From Torymus aiolomorphi (Eukaryota > Arthropoda > Insecta > Hymenoptera > Torymidae), in the NCBI GenBank assembly GCA_036365515.1, contig CM070876.1, positions 136,483,894 through 136,547,893 on the forward strand: a stretch of 64,000 nt of DNA, in the 5' to 3' direction. Below, in pieces: positions 36,047 to 47,337 of this stretch. The number at the start of each line of letters is the position of its first letter. The first letter of the stretch is position 1. The translations under genes and the position numbers were made by a program. Below the pieces are notes generated by a model. That model was not told the origin of the DNA. It saw only the letters and a list, made by a program, of their open reading frames with translations, and made no database searches.

Positions 36047-36409
36047 ATGTTTATTTCTGTTCATTGTATTGAATAATAGTTTAGATTACAAGTAGTGAGT
36101 GTGTTATTACAAATTGTGAGATAATGACAAAATAATGAGGTGTTACAATAGTGAGTTATTACGCAAAGTAAGGTGCAAAAATAAAAATAAATAAAAACAA
36201 GAAGTAGAACGCAAATTAAAAAAGGAACTGCAAAAATAGAAATAAAAATGAAAATAAAATAAAAAATAAAATATAAAGCACAAAACAAAACGCAAAGATA
36301 AAAATAGCGATAACAAGCAGTAATTAGTAATTTGACGCAAAGTATAACGCAAAAACCTGAAAGTGGGTGTGATGAACATGACATGGATGGGTCAAGGTTA
36401 TGGGCATTT
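36047..36409 (-). other. LINE 2 3' untranslated region
   Basis: AT-rich sequence between the ORF2 stop and the TAAGA tail. The small open frames here (ISIFAVPF-type) have low complexity. No gene is seen. Confidence 0.6.
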
Positions 36410-39300
36410 TTACGTATCGAGGTTGAAAAGATGTTGATGAAGACATGATTTTAAATGGGGAACAGAGATGATGTTACGGATGTTTGATGGTAATGAATTC
36501 CAGAGATATGCAGAGCTGATATGGAATGACTTTTTCAAAGTCTCGGTATTAAATCCACGTATATCTAGGGGCTTCATTTCACCCCTGACAGGGCGAGTAG
36601 CTACCGCAAAATCGAAGAAGGCCAGTAGATAGGACGGCGTCGCTGTATTGAAGATTTTTCGAAGAAGATTCGCAGCAAAATACTTCGCACGCGCCGTCGT
36701 AGTCAACCAGCCAAGCTCACGCCTGTAGTGAGTTATGTGCTCCCACCGTTTTAAGCCATAGACATAGCGAATGCCTGAGTTGACAAGTTTCTGAAGTCTA
36801 GAGTTAACATCATTCGAGAGATTGTTGTATACAAGACAACAGTAGTCAATGACTGGAAAAAGAAGCATTTGAATTAGATGCTTACGCAAACGTAGGTTGG
36901 TGCTTTTCCTAAAATAATAGAGACGGTACATAAGAGCACGTACTCGGCGGCAGATATGCATAACATGCTCATTCCAGTTGAGCTTAGAGTCAAGCACCAC
37001 ACCCAGATTGCGTAATGAAGATTCATAGACGACAGGGGTGTCACCAATAACAATGAAGCTTCTGGCTACAGATGGGGAGAGTTAATACGGAGACCCTATC
37101 CATAGCTTTCGTCTTATCGACATTGAGCCTAAGTTTATTGAGAGAGGCCCAGCTCATGATGCGGTCTGCGTTTGCGCTCATCTTTGTAGAGAAATTGTCA
37201 AGCTCCTCAAGCGGACAGCTGATATGTGGGAAACATCATGATCAAAGCATAGAGGCAGATTGTTAACATAAATGGCAAAGAGCAGTGGCCCCAACACAGA
37301 GCCCTGAGGTACTCCGGTATTTAGCTCGAGAAACGATGAAAAGTTGCCATTGCTGTCAACGACCGCTTGCTGATGACCAACCAAATACGACGCTATCCAA
37401 TTAATTAATGATTTAGAGAAACCATGCTCGAGCAATTTTTGTAGGAGCTTGACGTGACAAACAGAGTCGAAAGCTTTGCTAAAGTCGAATAAGAGAAGCA
37501 GAGTGACTCGTTTCCTATTTATCCCGAGCCTAATGTCATCAGTGAGTTTAAGTAAGGCTGTTTGGGTGCTGTGTCCGGATCGAAAGCCTGTTTGAAAAGG
37601 GTTGAGAAGAAGCCTAGATTCTAAGTAACAGGACATTTGCTGATATACCAGCCATTCAAGTGCTTTAGAGAGAAAACACGGCAGAGATGTTGGGCGAAAA
37701 TCACTCAAGCTTTTTGGGGTGCTCACCTTGTTCAGGGCAATTACGGAAGATTTCTTCCACAGTTGCGGAAAGCATGCTTCGCGTAAAGATTGATTAAAGA
37801 CCTTGCAGATGATAGGCACAAGAAAAGGCAGTGCAAGTTGTATTACACGCTGTGGAATGCCATCAGGTCCTCTTGCTTGTGTACTAAAGTGATTTACTGC
37901 ATCACAAATATCCGAGATTTGTAATTCCCTGAATGTGAAACACTCAGCGTTGTTTGATGAGGTCAGGGTACTGAGAAAGTCAAAAACAGAAGGAGTAGCC
38001 GGGTCATAAGAGACGCTACTAAAGTGTGCATTGAGCTGGTCGTTGGAGAACGACGATGATGTTGATTTGTTGGGTCCTGTGATGCCTAGATGCTCAAGCT
38101 CACGCCAGATATCCTTTGGATCGGTTAGCGTTGGTAGTCGACGATGGTAATAGTTATTTCTGGCTTCCTCAATAGTACGATGCGCTAAATCGCGAGCTTC
38201 TCGGTATACAAGCAGATCATATCCTGTACGAGACCTACGGAAACGCTTATATAAGCGATCTCTCTCTTGTATTAAGACACGATGCTCTAGAGTAAACCAT
38301 GGATGCCTGTTTTTTCCAGGAGTAACAGTTTTGACCGGGGCGAGAGTATTGATGGCTGAAGTTAGGTGGGATTGCAGGACAGAGACACATTCATCAAGGG
38401 GAGCCAACTCAGCCACAGACCAATCTAAACCTCTCAGAAAGTCAATGAGAGACTCTGCACTAATGGAATTATAGTCACGATAGGTGAATGATGTTATTGA
38501 GGGTTTGGGGGTTTGAAGCGCAAGTGTATCAGTAATGAGATCATGACCGTTGATGAAAGGTGACTCAGTCTTAGAGTAGTCTAATATGCGATCTTGTTCG
38601 TCTACTAAGCAGAGATCAAGCCAGATGTCAGAGGTTGGTTTGTGGTGAATGGCACCATACGGAACTTTTTGAAGTCCATTTTCTGCAATGAACTTACAGA
38701 CGAAGACCGCATCATCAGATATGGAGAGCTGGTCGGCATTAAAATCGCCAAGAATAATTTTAGTGCTGTAGTCATGCATGTGGGTAGTAATTTTGTGTAT
38801 AAAATCAGTACCTTTTAGAAAAGGAGCATGTGGTGGGCGATAGACTACAGCGACGAAGAATGGTGGATGACCTTTGACCGTTACTTCGCAGAAAAGATAT
38901 TCTGGCTTGCCTGGTTTACCAATCCAGGCACCATCTGATGAGCAGAGGATAGTAGCAGAGATGGAGTTGTGGATGAAGAGCGCAACGCCACCACCGTTCT
39001 TATTACGATCACGTCAAAAAAGTACGTAGTCATTTAAGTATACAATATTGCTATAATCTGATTCAGGATCAAGCCAGGTCTCAGTAACAGCTATTACATG
39101 GAAAGAGGTGTGTGTAGACAGATAATGATTAATCATTCCCATGTGCCCTCGTATAGAATTTGCATTAAAGTGACATACTCTTAGGCCATGGTTCAGAGTC
39201 CCGGAAAATCTTGATATAGATGAAGATGGAGGGTGAGTAGGGATGAGATGAACGTGGTTGAAAGAATAGTGATGATGAGATGAGTCTAAGCTAAAAAATT
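36410..39300 (-). pseudogene. LINE 2 ORF2: endonuclease-reverse transcriptase
   Basis: Endonuclease motifs: HFNANSIRGH, VTETWLDPES, a TGA stop near 39012, NKNGGGVALFIH, VYRPPH, IILGDFNADQ and NGHDLITDTL. The RT starts with conserved blocks (ARGPDGIPQ, VIALNKV, LSDFRPTSLPCFLSKALEWL, LNPFQTGFRSGHST, LLFDFSKAFDSV, NTGVPQGSVLGPLLFAIYVN). Just after CFDHDVSH the YADD box is missing: about 30 bases are deleted at about 37215-37225 and the frame shifts. The C-terminal part resumes at 37010-36410 (LDSKLNWNEHV, RIRYVYGLKRWEHIT-like). Role (known): target-primed reverse transcription. This copy is inactive. Confidence 0.9.
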
Positions 39301-39438
39301 ATTGAGCTCTTCAGTAGATGTGATGATAGTTGCTTGCTCTTCTCTCTTCTTCTTGATGTCTAGACGACCACTACGCACATATGTTATAAAGCCTTTCTTT
39401 TTCGTCTCAGTTCGTGCCTGCAGGCGCAGCCGGTGTAA

Positions 39439-40563
39439 TTAAGCTGGAAGGAACTCATTTATGTTTATGAAAGAAGGCTGTAGGGGAGTCGTTACTTTCA
39501 CTAGATTAAGCAGTTCTACACTGAGCTGCGACGAGTGTAATTTACCCATTTTCATTTTAGCATTTACAAGAGATACAGCTAGTGAATGCGACGACAACGT
39601 GACAATGAGCGGTGCAATCCAGGGTCGAGTGTCAACTCCGGTAGATTGCGATGAAGTTTGGGGAGCCATTGTGGGAGATCCCCCAGCACTTACATTCTGT
39701 AGTTCTTCAGCATCACTGATGGGTGTGTTGTGGTTCAGCGACGCTGAAGACGGTTTATGATGTATCTTCCGCACATGGCGGATGTCACTCTCAAGGAGCT
39801 CAGCATCGAGGAGCTTTAGAGCGGCGTACACAATCCCTTTCAGGGAAGTAGTGCCGGTGCTCGGAAGCCCAGTGATAACTAGCTCGTCAGAGAGGTTTTG
39901 TTTAGCAGCACTGAGTTGCCGATAATCGCTCTCAAGTTTTTCTATCCGTCTGGTAGATGAGACATCAGGAGCAGCAGATAAGTTGGTTGCGCGGAGCTCG
40001 TCATACTGGCGACGGAGGTCGGCCTGTGCAATTTGTACTCGTGTGATGGCCTCTTCAGCAGTCGAAAGGCGAGTCGATAGAAGTGGCAGGTCATCAAGAG
40101 GTGCTAGCCTTCCTTCCAAGTTGGTCATGCGGGAGGAGACTTCATCGAGCCAAGTACTTAGAGTGGTTTTCACTTCAGTAAACCGCGTGTCGAAAGATGA
40201 TTGTAAGTCAGTAAAACGTGTGTCGAAAGAAGCTTGCATTTCAGTAAGGCGCTTGTCTAGAGATTCTAATTCGGTCAATTTTTCTAGTATCGGTTGTAGC
40301 GGGTCACTGGATGAATTCGGAACTGGTGTGCGGGAGTTAGATTCTGTGGATTCTGTAGATGAATTATTGATAGGTTCTGTAGATGAATTGTTGACAGTAG
40401 GGTGCTCATTATTATCCTTATCCTTTTTATTGTTATCCTTTTCGCTGATGGAATCTCTCTTGTGACTATTAGTAATTGAATCATTCTTGTGACTATTGGC
40501 ATTTGAATCTCTCTTTTGACTATCGGTATTTGAAACTCTCTTGTGACTATTGGTATTTGCCAC
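39439..40563 (-). CDS. LINE 2 ORF1 protein
   Basis: 374 residues, uninterrupted. The N-terminal 50 residues repeat NSHKRDS-type units of about 10-11 residues, then a Ser/Asn/Thr-rich linker. Residues about 95-150 form a heptad coiled coil with repeated SFDTRFT. An RRM-like part (SDELVITGLPSTGTTSLKGI, then ESDIRHVRKIHH) follows, and the C-terminus resembles LINE ORF1 CTDs. Expected role: RNA-binding partner of ORF2. It is the only long intact frame of this LINE. Confidence 0.75.
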   Translation of the reverse strand: MANTNSHKRVSNTDSQKRDSNANSHKNDSITNSHKRDSISEKDNNKKDKDNNEHPTVNNSSTEPINNSSTESTESNSRTPVPNSSSDPLQPILEKLTELESLDKRLTEMQASFDTRFTDLQSSFDTRFTEVKTTLSTWLDEVSSRMTNLEGRLAPLDDLPLLSTRLSTAEEAITRVQIAQADLRRQYDELRATNLSAAPDVSSTRRIEKLESDYRQLSAAKQNLSDELVITGLPSTGTTSLKGIVYAALKLLDAELLESDIRHVRKIHHKPSSASLNHNTPISDAEELQNVSAGGSPTMAPQTSSQSTGVDTRPWIAPLIVTLSSHSLAVSLVNAKMKMGKLHSSQLSVELLNLVKVTTPLQPSFININEFLPA

Positions 40564-40620
40564 AGCTATGCAGCTGCGACAAGCATTGATGAATGTTTGC
40601 TAAACTCTATACCAGTGTAT

Positions 40621-40749
40621 ACTCAGTACACAGAACATAAAAAGAACAAAGCAGATTTTTAAGAATAAATGCCAATGAAATGAGAAATATTTAAACTAAA
40701 AATATAGTCTACGAAGAAATATTTAATAACTTATAACTTATAACTATAT
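40621..40749 (-). repeat. Inverted copy of the Helitron inner left segment
   Basis: AAAATATAGTCTACGAAGAAATATTTAATAAC at 40694-40725 is the reverse complement of 25890-25925 (GTTATAAAATATTTCTTCGTAGACTATATTTT), which contains the end of the Rep coding region. It continues beyond the solo LTR at 43600. Confidence 0.7.
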
Positions 40750-41043
40750 TGTAACGCGTGCGCGAGGTAGGTAATTCGGGATTCGAATTACCCGCGCCGA
40801 GCAGGCATGCTCACTGGGGGCGCGAGCATCCCGACCGGATTAGAACGGTCTCGCGACGCGTAATATGCCCGTCGCGTACCCGCGAAGCTGCTACGGCTTT
40901 ATGCGAGCCAAGGCAGCCATCTTCGTGTTTGCCATCGCGCCGTGAACATCTCTCCCGTGTCTCTCGAAAGTTAACGCGTCCGCGCCGTCCATTATATATA
41001 TAGATTTATCTCGAGTGGAGTGGAGACGCCTATTAGCGTGCGA

Positions 41044-41135
<92 letters not shown>

Positions 41136-41256
41136 TACCGCGCCGCGTGTGCCACAAGGGAAAAACCACGACATCGAGCGAGGAGCCGGCAGCCAGCCCG
41201 CCTGCCTGCCTGCCGACCCGATGCAGCGAGTACGAGAGAGAGAGAGAGAGAGACAT

Positions 41257-42073
41257 CCCTGTTGAAAATATCCATGTGGATTTTACACTGATTTCCACAT
41301 GGAATCGATATGGAATCCATATGGAATCTATACGGATTCCATATGGATTCCATATGGATTCCATGTCAATTCCATGTAGAAATCAGTCCCAAATCGTCCT
41401 GTGGACTTCCACATGGAATTCCATATAGATTTCTATATGAATTTTTCTACAAACATTTGTAAAACCAAATCCGTATGGATTTCCATGTAGATTTCCATGG
41501 GGAAATCCAGGTAGAAACGACATGATCCATATAGATTTCCACATGGATTTCCATATGATAATTTTAATGTTTATAAAAATGTTTATTTATAAAATTGTTA
41601 TATTTTTTTTTACTAGGATACATATTTTTGACAACAAGTACTGTAGAATCTTTTCGAAGAATTACATAAGAGGAAATTATAGTTTATAATTTTTTATGCT
41701 TTACTGATATGGTAAAAAACGTATCCCTAGTAAAAAAATTTAAAAATTTTATAAATAAACATTTTTATAAACATTTAAATTACCACATGGAAATCCATCT
41801 AGAAATCTATATGGATCATATCGTTTTTACCTGGATTTCTCCATGGAAATCTACATGGAAATCCATACGGATTTTGTTTTACAAATGTTTGTAGAAAAAT
41901 TCATATAGAAATCTATATGGAATTCCATGTGGAAATCCACAGGACGATTTGGGACTGATTTCCACATGGAATCGACGTGGAATCCATATGGAATCCGTAT
42001 AGATTCCATATGGATTCCATATGGATTCCATGTGGAAATCAATGTAAAATCCACATGGATATTTTCAACAGGG
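41257..42073. mobile_element. CCC-ended foldback element F4 (ATGGAATCCAT word body)
   Basis: 817 bp. CCCTGTTGAAAATATCCATG ... CATGGATATTTTCAACAGGG, with AT on both sides (41255-41256, 42074-42075). Arms of about 330 bp are nearly perfect reverse complements and consist of self-complementary words (ATGGAATCCATATGGATTCC). The loop (about 41590-41740) is AT-rich. Non-coding; strong arm identity suggests youth. Confidence 0.85.
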
Positions 42074-42109
42074 ATAGCGCGCAACTACTGTGCGAGCGAG
42101 AGAGAGCGA

Positions 42110-42982
42110 CCCCAGTGAAAATTTTAAATGTATGAAAAAGTATCAAAATGTATCAAAAGGTATCAGAGTGTACCTAAGTCTATATAGAGGTTATAGTTCG
42201 TAATTTTTCTAGCACACTTTAATACCTTTTGATACCTTTTGATACATTTTGATACCTTTTCAAAAAAATTAAAAAATATAATATTAATTTATTTATCATT
42301 CTATTAAACACATTAACACCTTTTGGTATATCTTAAAACCTTTTCATACATTTTGATACCTTTTGATATATTTGTATACATTTTGGTACATTTTGATACA
42401 TTTTGATACATTTCTATACATTTATACAAACAAATATTCATTAATACCTTTTGATACATTTTGATACCTTTCTATATATTTCCTATATATTTAAAATATT
42501 ATTTCTATTATTTTCTATATATTTAAAACGTATCATAATGTAAATAAATATGTCAAAGTGTTTCTAAATGTACAAAAATATATGAGAATGTAAAAATAAT
42601 TTAATGTAAAAAAATATTTTTTTCATAAATGTATGAATAGGTATCAAAAAGTACATAAATATGTCAAAATGTATCAAAATGTATTAAAAGGTATCAAAAG
42701 GTATGAAAATGTATTAAAATATACATGAGTGTACCAGAGCGTGTCTAAATGTATCTTTCATCAATAAATTTTTTCTTTTATCAAAAAATGATTTTGTATA
42801 TAAATGTATAAAAATGTATTAAAAGGTATCAAAAGATATCAAAGTGTTCTACAAAAGTTACGAAATGCAACCACTACATACAATTTGATACACTTTAATA
42901 CCTTTTGAGACCTTTTGATACCTTTTAATATACTTTGATATATTTTGGTACATTTTGACACATTTTATAATTTCCACTGGGA
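42110..42982. mobile_element. CCC-ended element F1, copy c
   Basis: Begins CCCCAGTGAAAATTTTAAA, ends AATTTCCACTGGGA, with GA either side. Because it sits in a GA microsatellite the duplication is ambiguous. It closely follows copy b in sequence and orientation, with a few point changes and a short internal deletion. Confidence 0.8.
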
Positions 42983-43599
42983 GAGAGAGAGAGCGAGCCG
43001 AGTGCACCGGCTGCTCCTTTTTAAAGTAAGTCTTATACTCATCTCTCGCGTTAAATGTAAAGGTTTGCACGGAAATCGCCCCGTGCAAACTTTCTGTGCC
43101 GTGTACGCGCGGGTGTGTGTCAGCCAGCCGTACTTTAACACCGCGCGCGGGAGTAGCAGCTTCGCCGCTCGCCGTATTTTTGGCGCGTTTGAATATTAAC
43201 TGTCGCGCGCGAACTAACTCATTTTTTTAATCAGCACATGCGTGGTGCTTGTATTTATTAGTGATTTTAATATACTGTGATATCTAGTTACTAGTCGCGT
43301 TGTTCATTACAACCTGTCCTTCTCCCGGATACCGCCGCCTCCGCGGGAAAACGACTCCGCTGGTCGTTTTCATATCTGAGCGTAGCGGCCGCGCGCTTTA
43401 CTCTTCGAGCGCGCGCTTTTCACTCAGCGATCCAATTAGTTGGAAAGCGAAGTTCGCGTGCGATCTTCGCGTTGTTTTCGGGATTTCAGGAGCACATCTC
43501 CGGGCAAGTGATTTTAGTCTGACACCCGCGGCACCGTGTTCTAGGGCATCGCTGGCCTGTGGCTTTTTGGGATTTTCCCCCACTAGCCATCCCGTTACA

Positions 43600-44380
43600 A
43601 TATTTTATAACTGCAGCAAGTACACATGAAAACGTGTAAGTAGCGCTTAAAAATCACATATGATAAATTTATCATACTAAAGTATATTTGTAAAATAATG
43701 ATCATAATTTGTATAGATATAATGAATTTAAATAGTAAAAAGTAAAAATGAAGTAACTACATGCAAAAAAAGTACGTGGCGCAAGAAATAATTGGTTATT
43801 ATATATATATATATTACTATAAATTGCAGCAACTACACGTAAAACCGTGTGAGTAACGCATGAAATAATTCGTTATAATAGAAAAGAACGAATTTAAATA
43901 ATAAAAAGTTAAATTGCAGCAACTACCCCCAAAAGCGAGTAAGTAGCGCATAAAATAATTGGTTAGTATAAATATATTGAATAAAATATGTTTAAAAATA
44001 AAAATAAACATTAGATGTGATAACGAATTTTCATAATAAAAAGAAAAATTTCATCAACTTTGCACAAAAACGAGAGAAAAGCGCAAAAATAATTGGTTAT
44101 TACAAATATATTTAAGATTTTATAAATATATACTTTTTTATAAAGTATATCTAAAAGGTATCTGTGATAAGTATATCTATTAAGTTATTTGTTAAAGATA
44201 TCGAAATTTAAATGTATTGAAAAACATAAAATAAGCATGTAATCCATCTTATACAGCACATAAATTCCACTTTTAAATTAATATATTTGAACTAACATAT
44301 TTTGTTATAACAGTAGCCATTTTTATGCAAAATTTGAAATATAGACAATACAGATAATTAAAACATTTATATCATTCGGC
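43600..44380 (-). repeat. Right subterminal repeats of the Helitron (inverted copy of the left array)
   Basis: Units with CTGCAGCAAGTACACATGAA, GTGTAAGTAGCGCTTAAAAA, TTGCAGCAACTAC and AATAATTGGTTATTA are the reverse complement of the 23760-25780 array. About three to four units are seen before sequence similarity fades near 44100. Confidence 0.7.
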
Positions 44381-44433
44381 AAAAAAACATAATTAAGCCG
44401 AGCGAGCGAGAGCGAGCGAGGTATTTTCGCCAG
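44381..44433 (+). other. Helitron 3' end
   Basis: CGAGCGAGCGAGAGCGAGCGAG then GTATTTTCGCCAG, followed by host T. The GC-rich stretch followed by a short AT segment and the terminal CAG is Helitron-like. The terminal CCAG departs from the usual CTRR, and a clear hairpin is not obvious. Confidence 0.55.
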
Positions 44434-44543
44434 TAATATATAAAAATCTTAAAGTCAATTTCAGTCTACATTTTGTTTGATAAAATACTTGGGAACTGTA
44501 AAATCATGAACTATAAATATCGGACCAAGTCCGAAATCTAACA
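44434..44543 (+). repeat. LTR3 5' LTR, downstream part
   Basis: AATATATAAAAATCTTAAAG ... AAATCTAACA matches 49162-49269 with few changes, completing the LTR after the Helitron. Confidence 0.9.
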
Positions 44544-44545
44544 TT

Positions 44546-44563
44546 TGGCGCCCAACGTGGAGC
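44546..44563 (+). promoter_or_regulatory. LTR3 primer-binding site, tRNA-Lys type
   Basis: TGGCGCCCAACGTGGAGC lies two bases after the LTR. It matches the complement of the 3' end of insect tRNA-Lys (known: TGGCGCCCAACGTGGGGC) at 17 of 18 positions. Confidence 0.85.
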
Positions 44564-44609
44564 CCGAGTAGCAAATAAGGAACTAAAAAGAAAAAGAATC
44601 CCAAATGAT

Positions 44610-44985
44610 ATTAAGATCTCTTTGAGATCCGTTGATGTACATTTGCTATAAAAAGAGTTTTGCTCTCGGTAAAAGAATGATCATGCATCAAGATCTTCTT
44701 GAGATCTGTTATGCACACTACAATGCGAGCTTTGCTCTCTGTAAAGGAGTGCATCAAGATCTCCTTAAGATCTGTTGATGCACATGAACTATAAAGTGAG
44801 CTTTGCTCTCTGCAAAAGAGTGCATCAAGATTTCCTTGAGATCCATTGATGCACATGAACTGCATTAAGATCTATTGAGATCCGTTGATGCACATGTTCA
44901 ATAAAGAGAGCTTTGCTATCTGTAAATGAAACATCGTGCACCAAGATCTCCTTGAGATCTGTTATGCAGATGACAAACGAACTGC
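44610..44985 (+). repeat. LTR3 leader hairpin repeats
   Basis: Five units of about 75 bp each contain CAAGATCTCCTTGAGATC plus TGTTGATGCAC, which with the preceding GTGCATCA form a long imperfect stem. A second small hairpin GAGCTTTGCTCTC follows in each. They lie directly between the primer site and gag. Confidence 0.75.
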
Positions 44986-44999
44986 ATTAAACCACGAAA

Positions 45000-45896
45000 T
45001 GAGACCAGTTTATGCAACTAATCACTAAAAAAGTCGAGGCTCGATTCCAGTTAATCGAATCGAAAATTGACGAAATGACTTGCAAAAGGCGGAGTTTCTC
45101 TCTGCAATCCGCAACCATAAAAAATAGAAAATCTAGCCTATTTCAGTAGAATTCCTTTTCCTTACATGCCGAGATCTCTCCACGAGTTTCGATCCCTCTC
45201 TATATGCACCGCCAGGATAATGTCATCAATACGGCGATCTATCTTCGTAGAGCGAAACCCAACATCCAAAGAGCTTCTCAACGAGATGGAGCCACTCAGT
45301 GAAACGGATGGGAGATCACAAAAGAACAAGGAGTGGAAAAAAGCAGGAGTGTAACTCGCCGACCGACATGCTGATTTAGCGGCTGACCAGGAAAATCTCA
45401 GCACGCTGTGCCAGCAATGCACTACATCCAGTGCTACTAACCAAAAGAATATCCGCAAATTGAATAAAGCAATGACAAAAATGCAGGAGCAGTTCCACCA
45501 TGGAGGAAAGGATTTCCATGCTGGAAAAGGAAAACGATCAATCTATTGATCGGGAGGCGCAAATGCGTCGCGTTAACAATGAGTTCGCGACGAATTAAAT
45601 TTGAGAGGGAAGTTCGCCATGCACTATTGGGTCACGACGTATCCAATACGGAACTACTTTTCAAAATTCTCTCCGATTTCAACTTCGATCAAGAGAGATC
45701 GGCGAAACAGGTGCTACCATGCCCCTCTGCAGGCTCAAATCATACTGGTACAAAAACGCTCCCTAAACCAAAAAATAAGCCCTTCAAAATGAAGGTGGAT
45801 CGAACCGACCGTCGCTCGGAAATTGATGTACACAACATCGAATTAAAAGAGGACCAATGTAATCACTCTTGTTTGCCTCCGGGAAACGGGATTTAG
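45000..45896 (+). pseudogene. LTR3 gag remnant
   Basis: Fragments in several frames: KKVEARFQLIESKIDEMT (about 45030-45080), then 45546-45896 with KFEREVRHALLGHDVSNTELLF. No intact capsid or zinc knuckle is seen, and there are many stops between. Its identity as gag rests on position before the protease. Confidence 0.55.
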
Positions 45897-46477
45897 TTGC
45901 ACACAGGCCCTCGGATACAAATAAAATAATTCAACTGTGTGCAACTGCACTAAAAAACTCAGAGGAGAACGACGTGGAAGGCGTAGCAGCCAACCAATCG
46001 CTCCTACGATGCCTCGAATTAACAATTTTAATAGAGGGCATCGAGGTCAAAGCATTACTTGACATTGGAAGCGAAATTACGTGCATCTCCCAAGAGGTTT
46101 ACGAAAAACATTCAGATGTCTACAAGGGCAAACCCACCTTCCCCATTTGTGGAAAGGTTGTAAAAGGCGCTACGGGTGATAAGACTACTCGTTTAAAGCC
46201 TCAAGTTTTACTAGACGTGAAATTCGGAAACAGTACTGGGTCTCTAATCTTCGTAGTCGTCCCCAAATTAATTAAGGAATGCATTATTGGTTATGACTCC
46301 CAAAAAGGTCTTAAGATGCTCACAGACACCAGTCATGAGGAGATTTATATGACCATAAATCAAGTCGATGAAAATGTTTCAAAGTTGTTGCATTACGGAT
46401 CGTTTATGATGAAGCCAACGAACAAATCCGGGATTCATCAGCAGTCGACTTTGATTCCGAATCATCTGAGCAATTAG
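45869..46477 (+). pseudogene. LTR3 aspartic protease domain
   Basis: IEGIEVKALLDIGSEITCIS carries the retropepsin flap-side motif but reads D-I-G where D-T-G or D-S-G is expected. GNSTGSLIFVVVPKLIKECIIGYDSQ supplies the second hydrophobic-G motif (IIG-D). The frame continues into a linker and stops at 46477. Role (known): Gag-Pol processing. The altered active site suggests loss of activity. Confidence 0.8.
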
Positions 46478-46557
46478 CCGACTCAGAGATCGATCGAAAA
46501 GTCCATGACTGTCACAATCTCAGCTCCAAAGAAGAACTTATTTTTGTTGATTTATTA

Positions 46558-47079
46558 TGAAAGTATCGAAGCGTCTTTCGTAAAAAACCTGGGATGTTAA
46601 CAACTTATAGGCATAAACTAAATTTAAAGGACGATCAGCCGTTTTATGTAAAATCATATCCGATCCCAATGAATTTTAGAGATAAAGTGCGAACCGAAGT
46701 GGAAAAAATGCTCAAGTTGAACATTATAAGGTACTCAACGAGTTCCTACATAAACCCGGTGGCCGCAGTCTCGAAAAGTGACAATTCGGTACGCCTGTAC
46801 CTAGATGCACAAAACCTAAATACAAGTGAGAAGAAAAAACTGTTAACTGAAGCTATGAGCAGGCTTCAGTCAAACATCAATCGCTTATCGAATTTAAGAA
46901 AATCTAAGATCAGCCTGCAGTCAGACAACGAGGTCGGAACGTTGGTCAGACTCTGCAATTTGACCGATCCTAATAATTGGCCACGAAGACAAAACAAGAG
47001 GATCTCTTATGAAATCTTTATCAAGCGGAAGGAAAAATGTTCAATGCCAGAAAAAATCCATCATCCATTACATCGATAA
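46558..47079 (+). pseudogene. LTR3 reverse transcriptase N-terminus joined to a distal pol fragment
   Basis: TYRHKLNLKDDQPFYVKSYP, then VEKMLKLNIIRYSTSSYINP and VRLYLDAQNLN are the finger motifs of gypsy-type RT. After residue about 85 the frame jumps to unrelated sequence (ISLQSDNEVGTLVRLCNLTDP), so the palm with its catalytic Asp, RNase H and most of integrase are deleted. Confidence 0.75.
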
Positions 47080-47337
47080 GTAAAATCTTTTCAGTAATCC
47101 TTTTGTTTTTTCAGGCTCATTCTGACGATCATCTAGACGACAATCAAGAAGTAAGGGAAAATTAGGGTTCAATGAATGATCATAGTCACAATAGCGTTCT
47201 ATTCATTTATATTGTATTTTATTCAATCATACTGTAATTTTGTCAATTTGTGCTTCATATTTTAGTTCTTTGTTTTGTAATAAAATTGTTTTAAATTCCA
47301 TTCTATGTATTTGAAAAATTTTATTAGGGGGGCTTAT
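47080..47337 (+). other. LTR3 3' untranslated region with polypurine tract
   Basis: AT-rich; the run ATTAGGGGGGC (47322-47333) is the likely plus-strand primer, five bases before the 3' LTR. No gene is seen. Confidence 0.6.

Larger units (their letters stand above)
36020..40620 (-). mobile_element. LINE 2: jockey/CR1-like non-LTR retrotransposon, near full length
   Basis: The 3' tail is (TAAGA)n on the plus strand (36020-36046), i.e. (TCTTA)n after the 3' UTR. ORF2 lies at about 36410-39300 and ORF1 at 39439-40563, both on the minus strand. The 5' end is near 40620. The copy has one in-frame stop in the endonuclease and a small deletion through the RT active site. It adjoins the broken end of LTR2, so its insertion or a later rearrangement removed the rest of that LTR. 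Confidence 0.85.
40750..43599 (+). repeat. Solo LTR with two nested CCC-ended elements
   Basis: TGTAACGCGTGCGCG ... CATCCCGTTACA, flanked by ATAT on both sides (40746-40749, 43600-43603). Its GA tract (41047-41132 and fragments to 43000) was hit by F4 (41257-42073) and F1c (42110-42982); without them the LTR is about 1.16 kb, close to LTR1. No internal region is present, so it formed by LTR recombination. Confidence 0.8.

Noticed and set aside
43300..43629. Protein-coding frame of 109 codons
   Set aside because: It lies within the solo LTR 40750-43599 and has no domain; the LTR structure explains the sequence.
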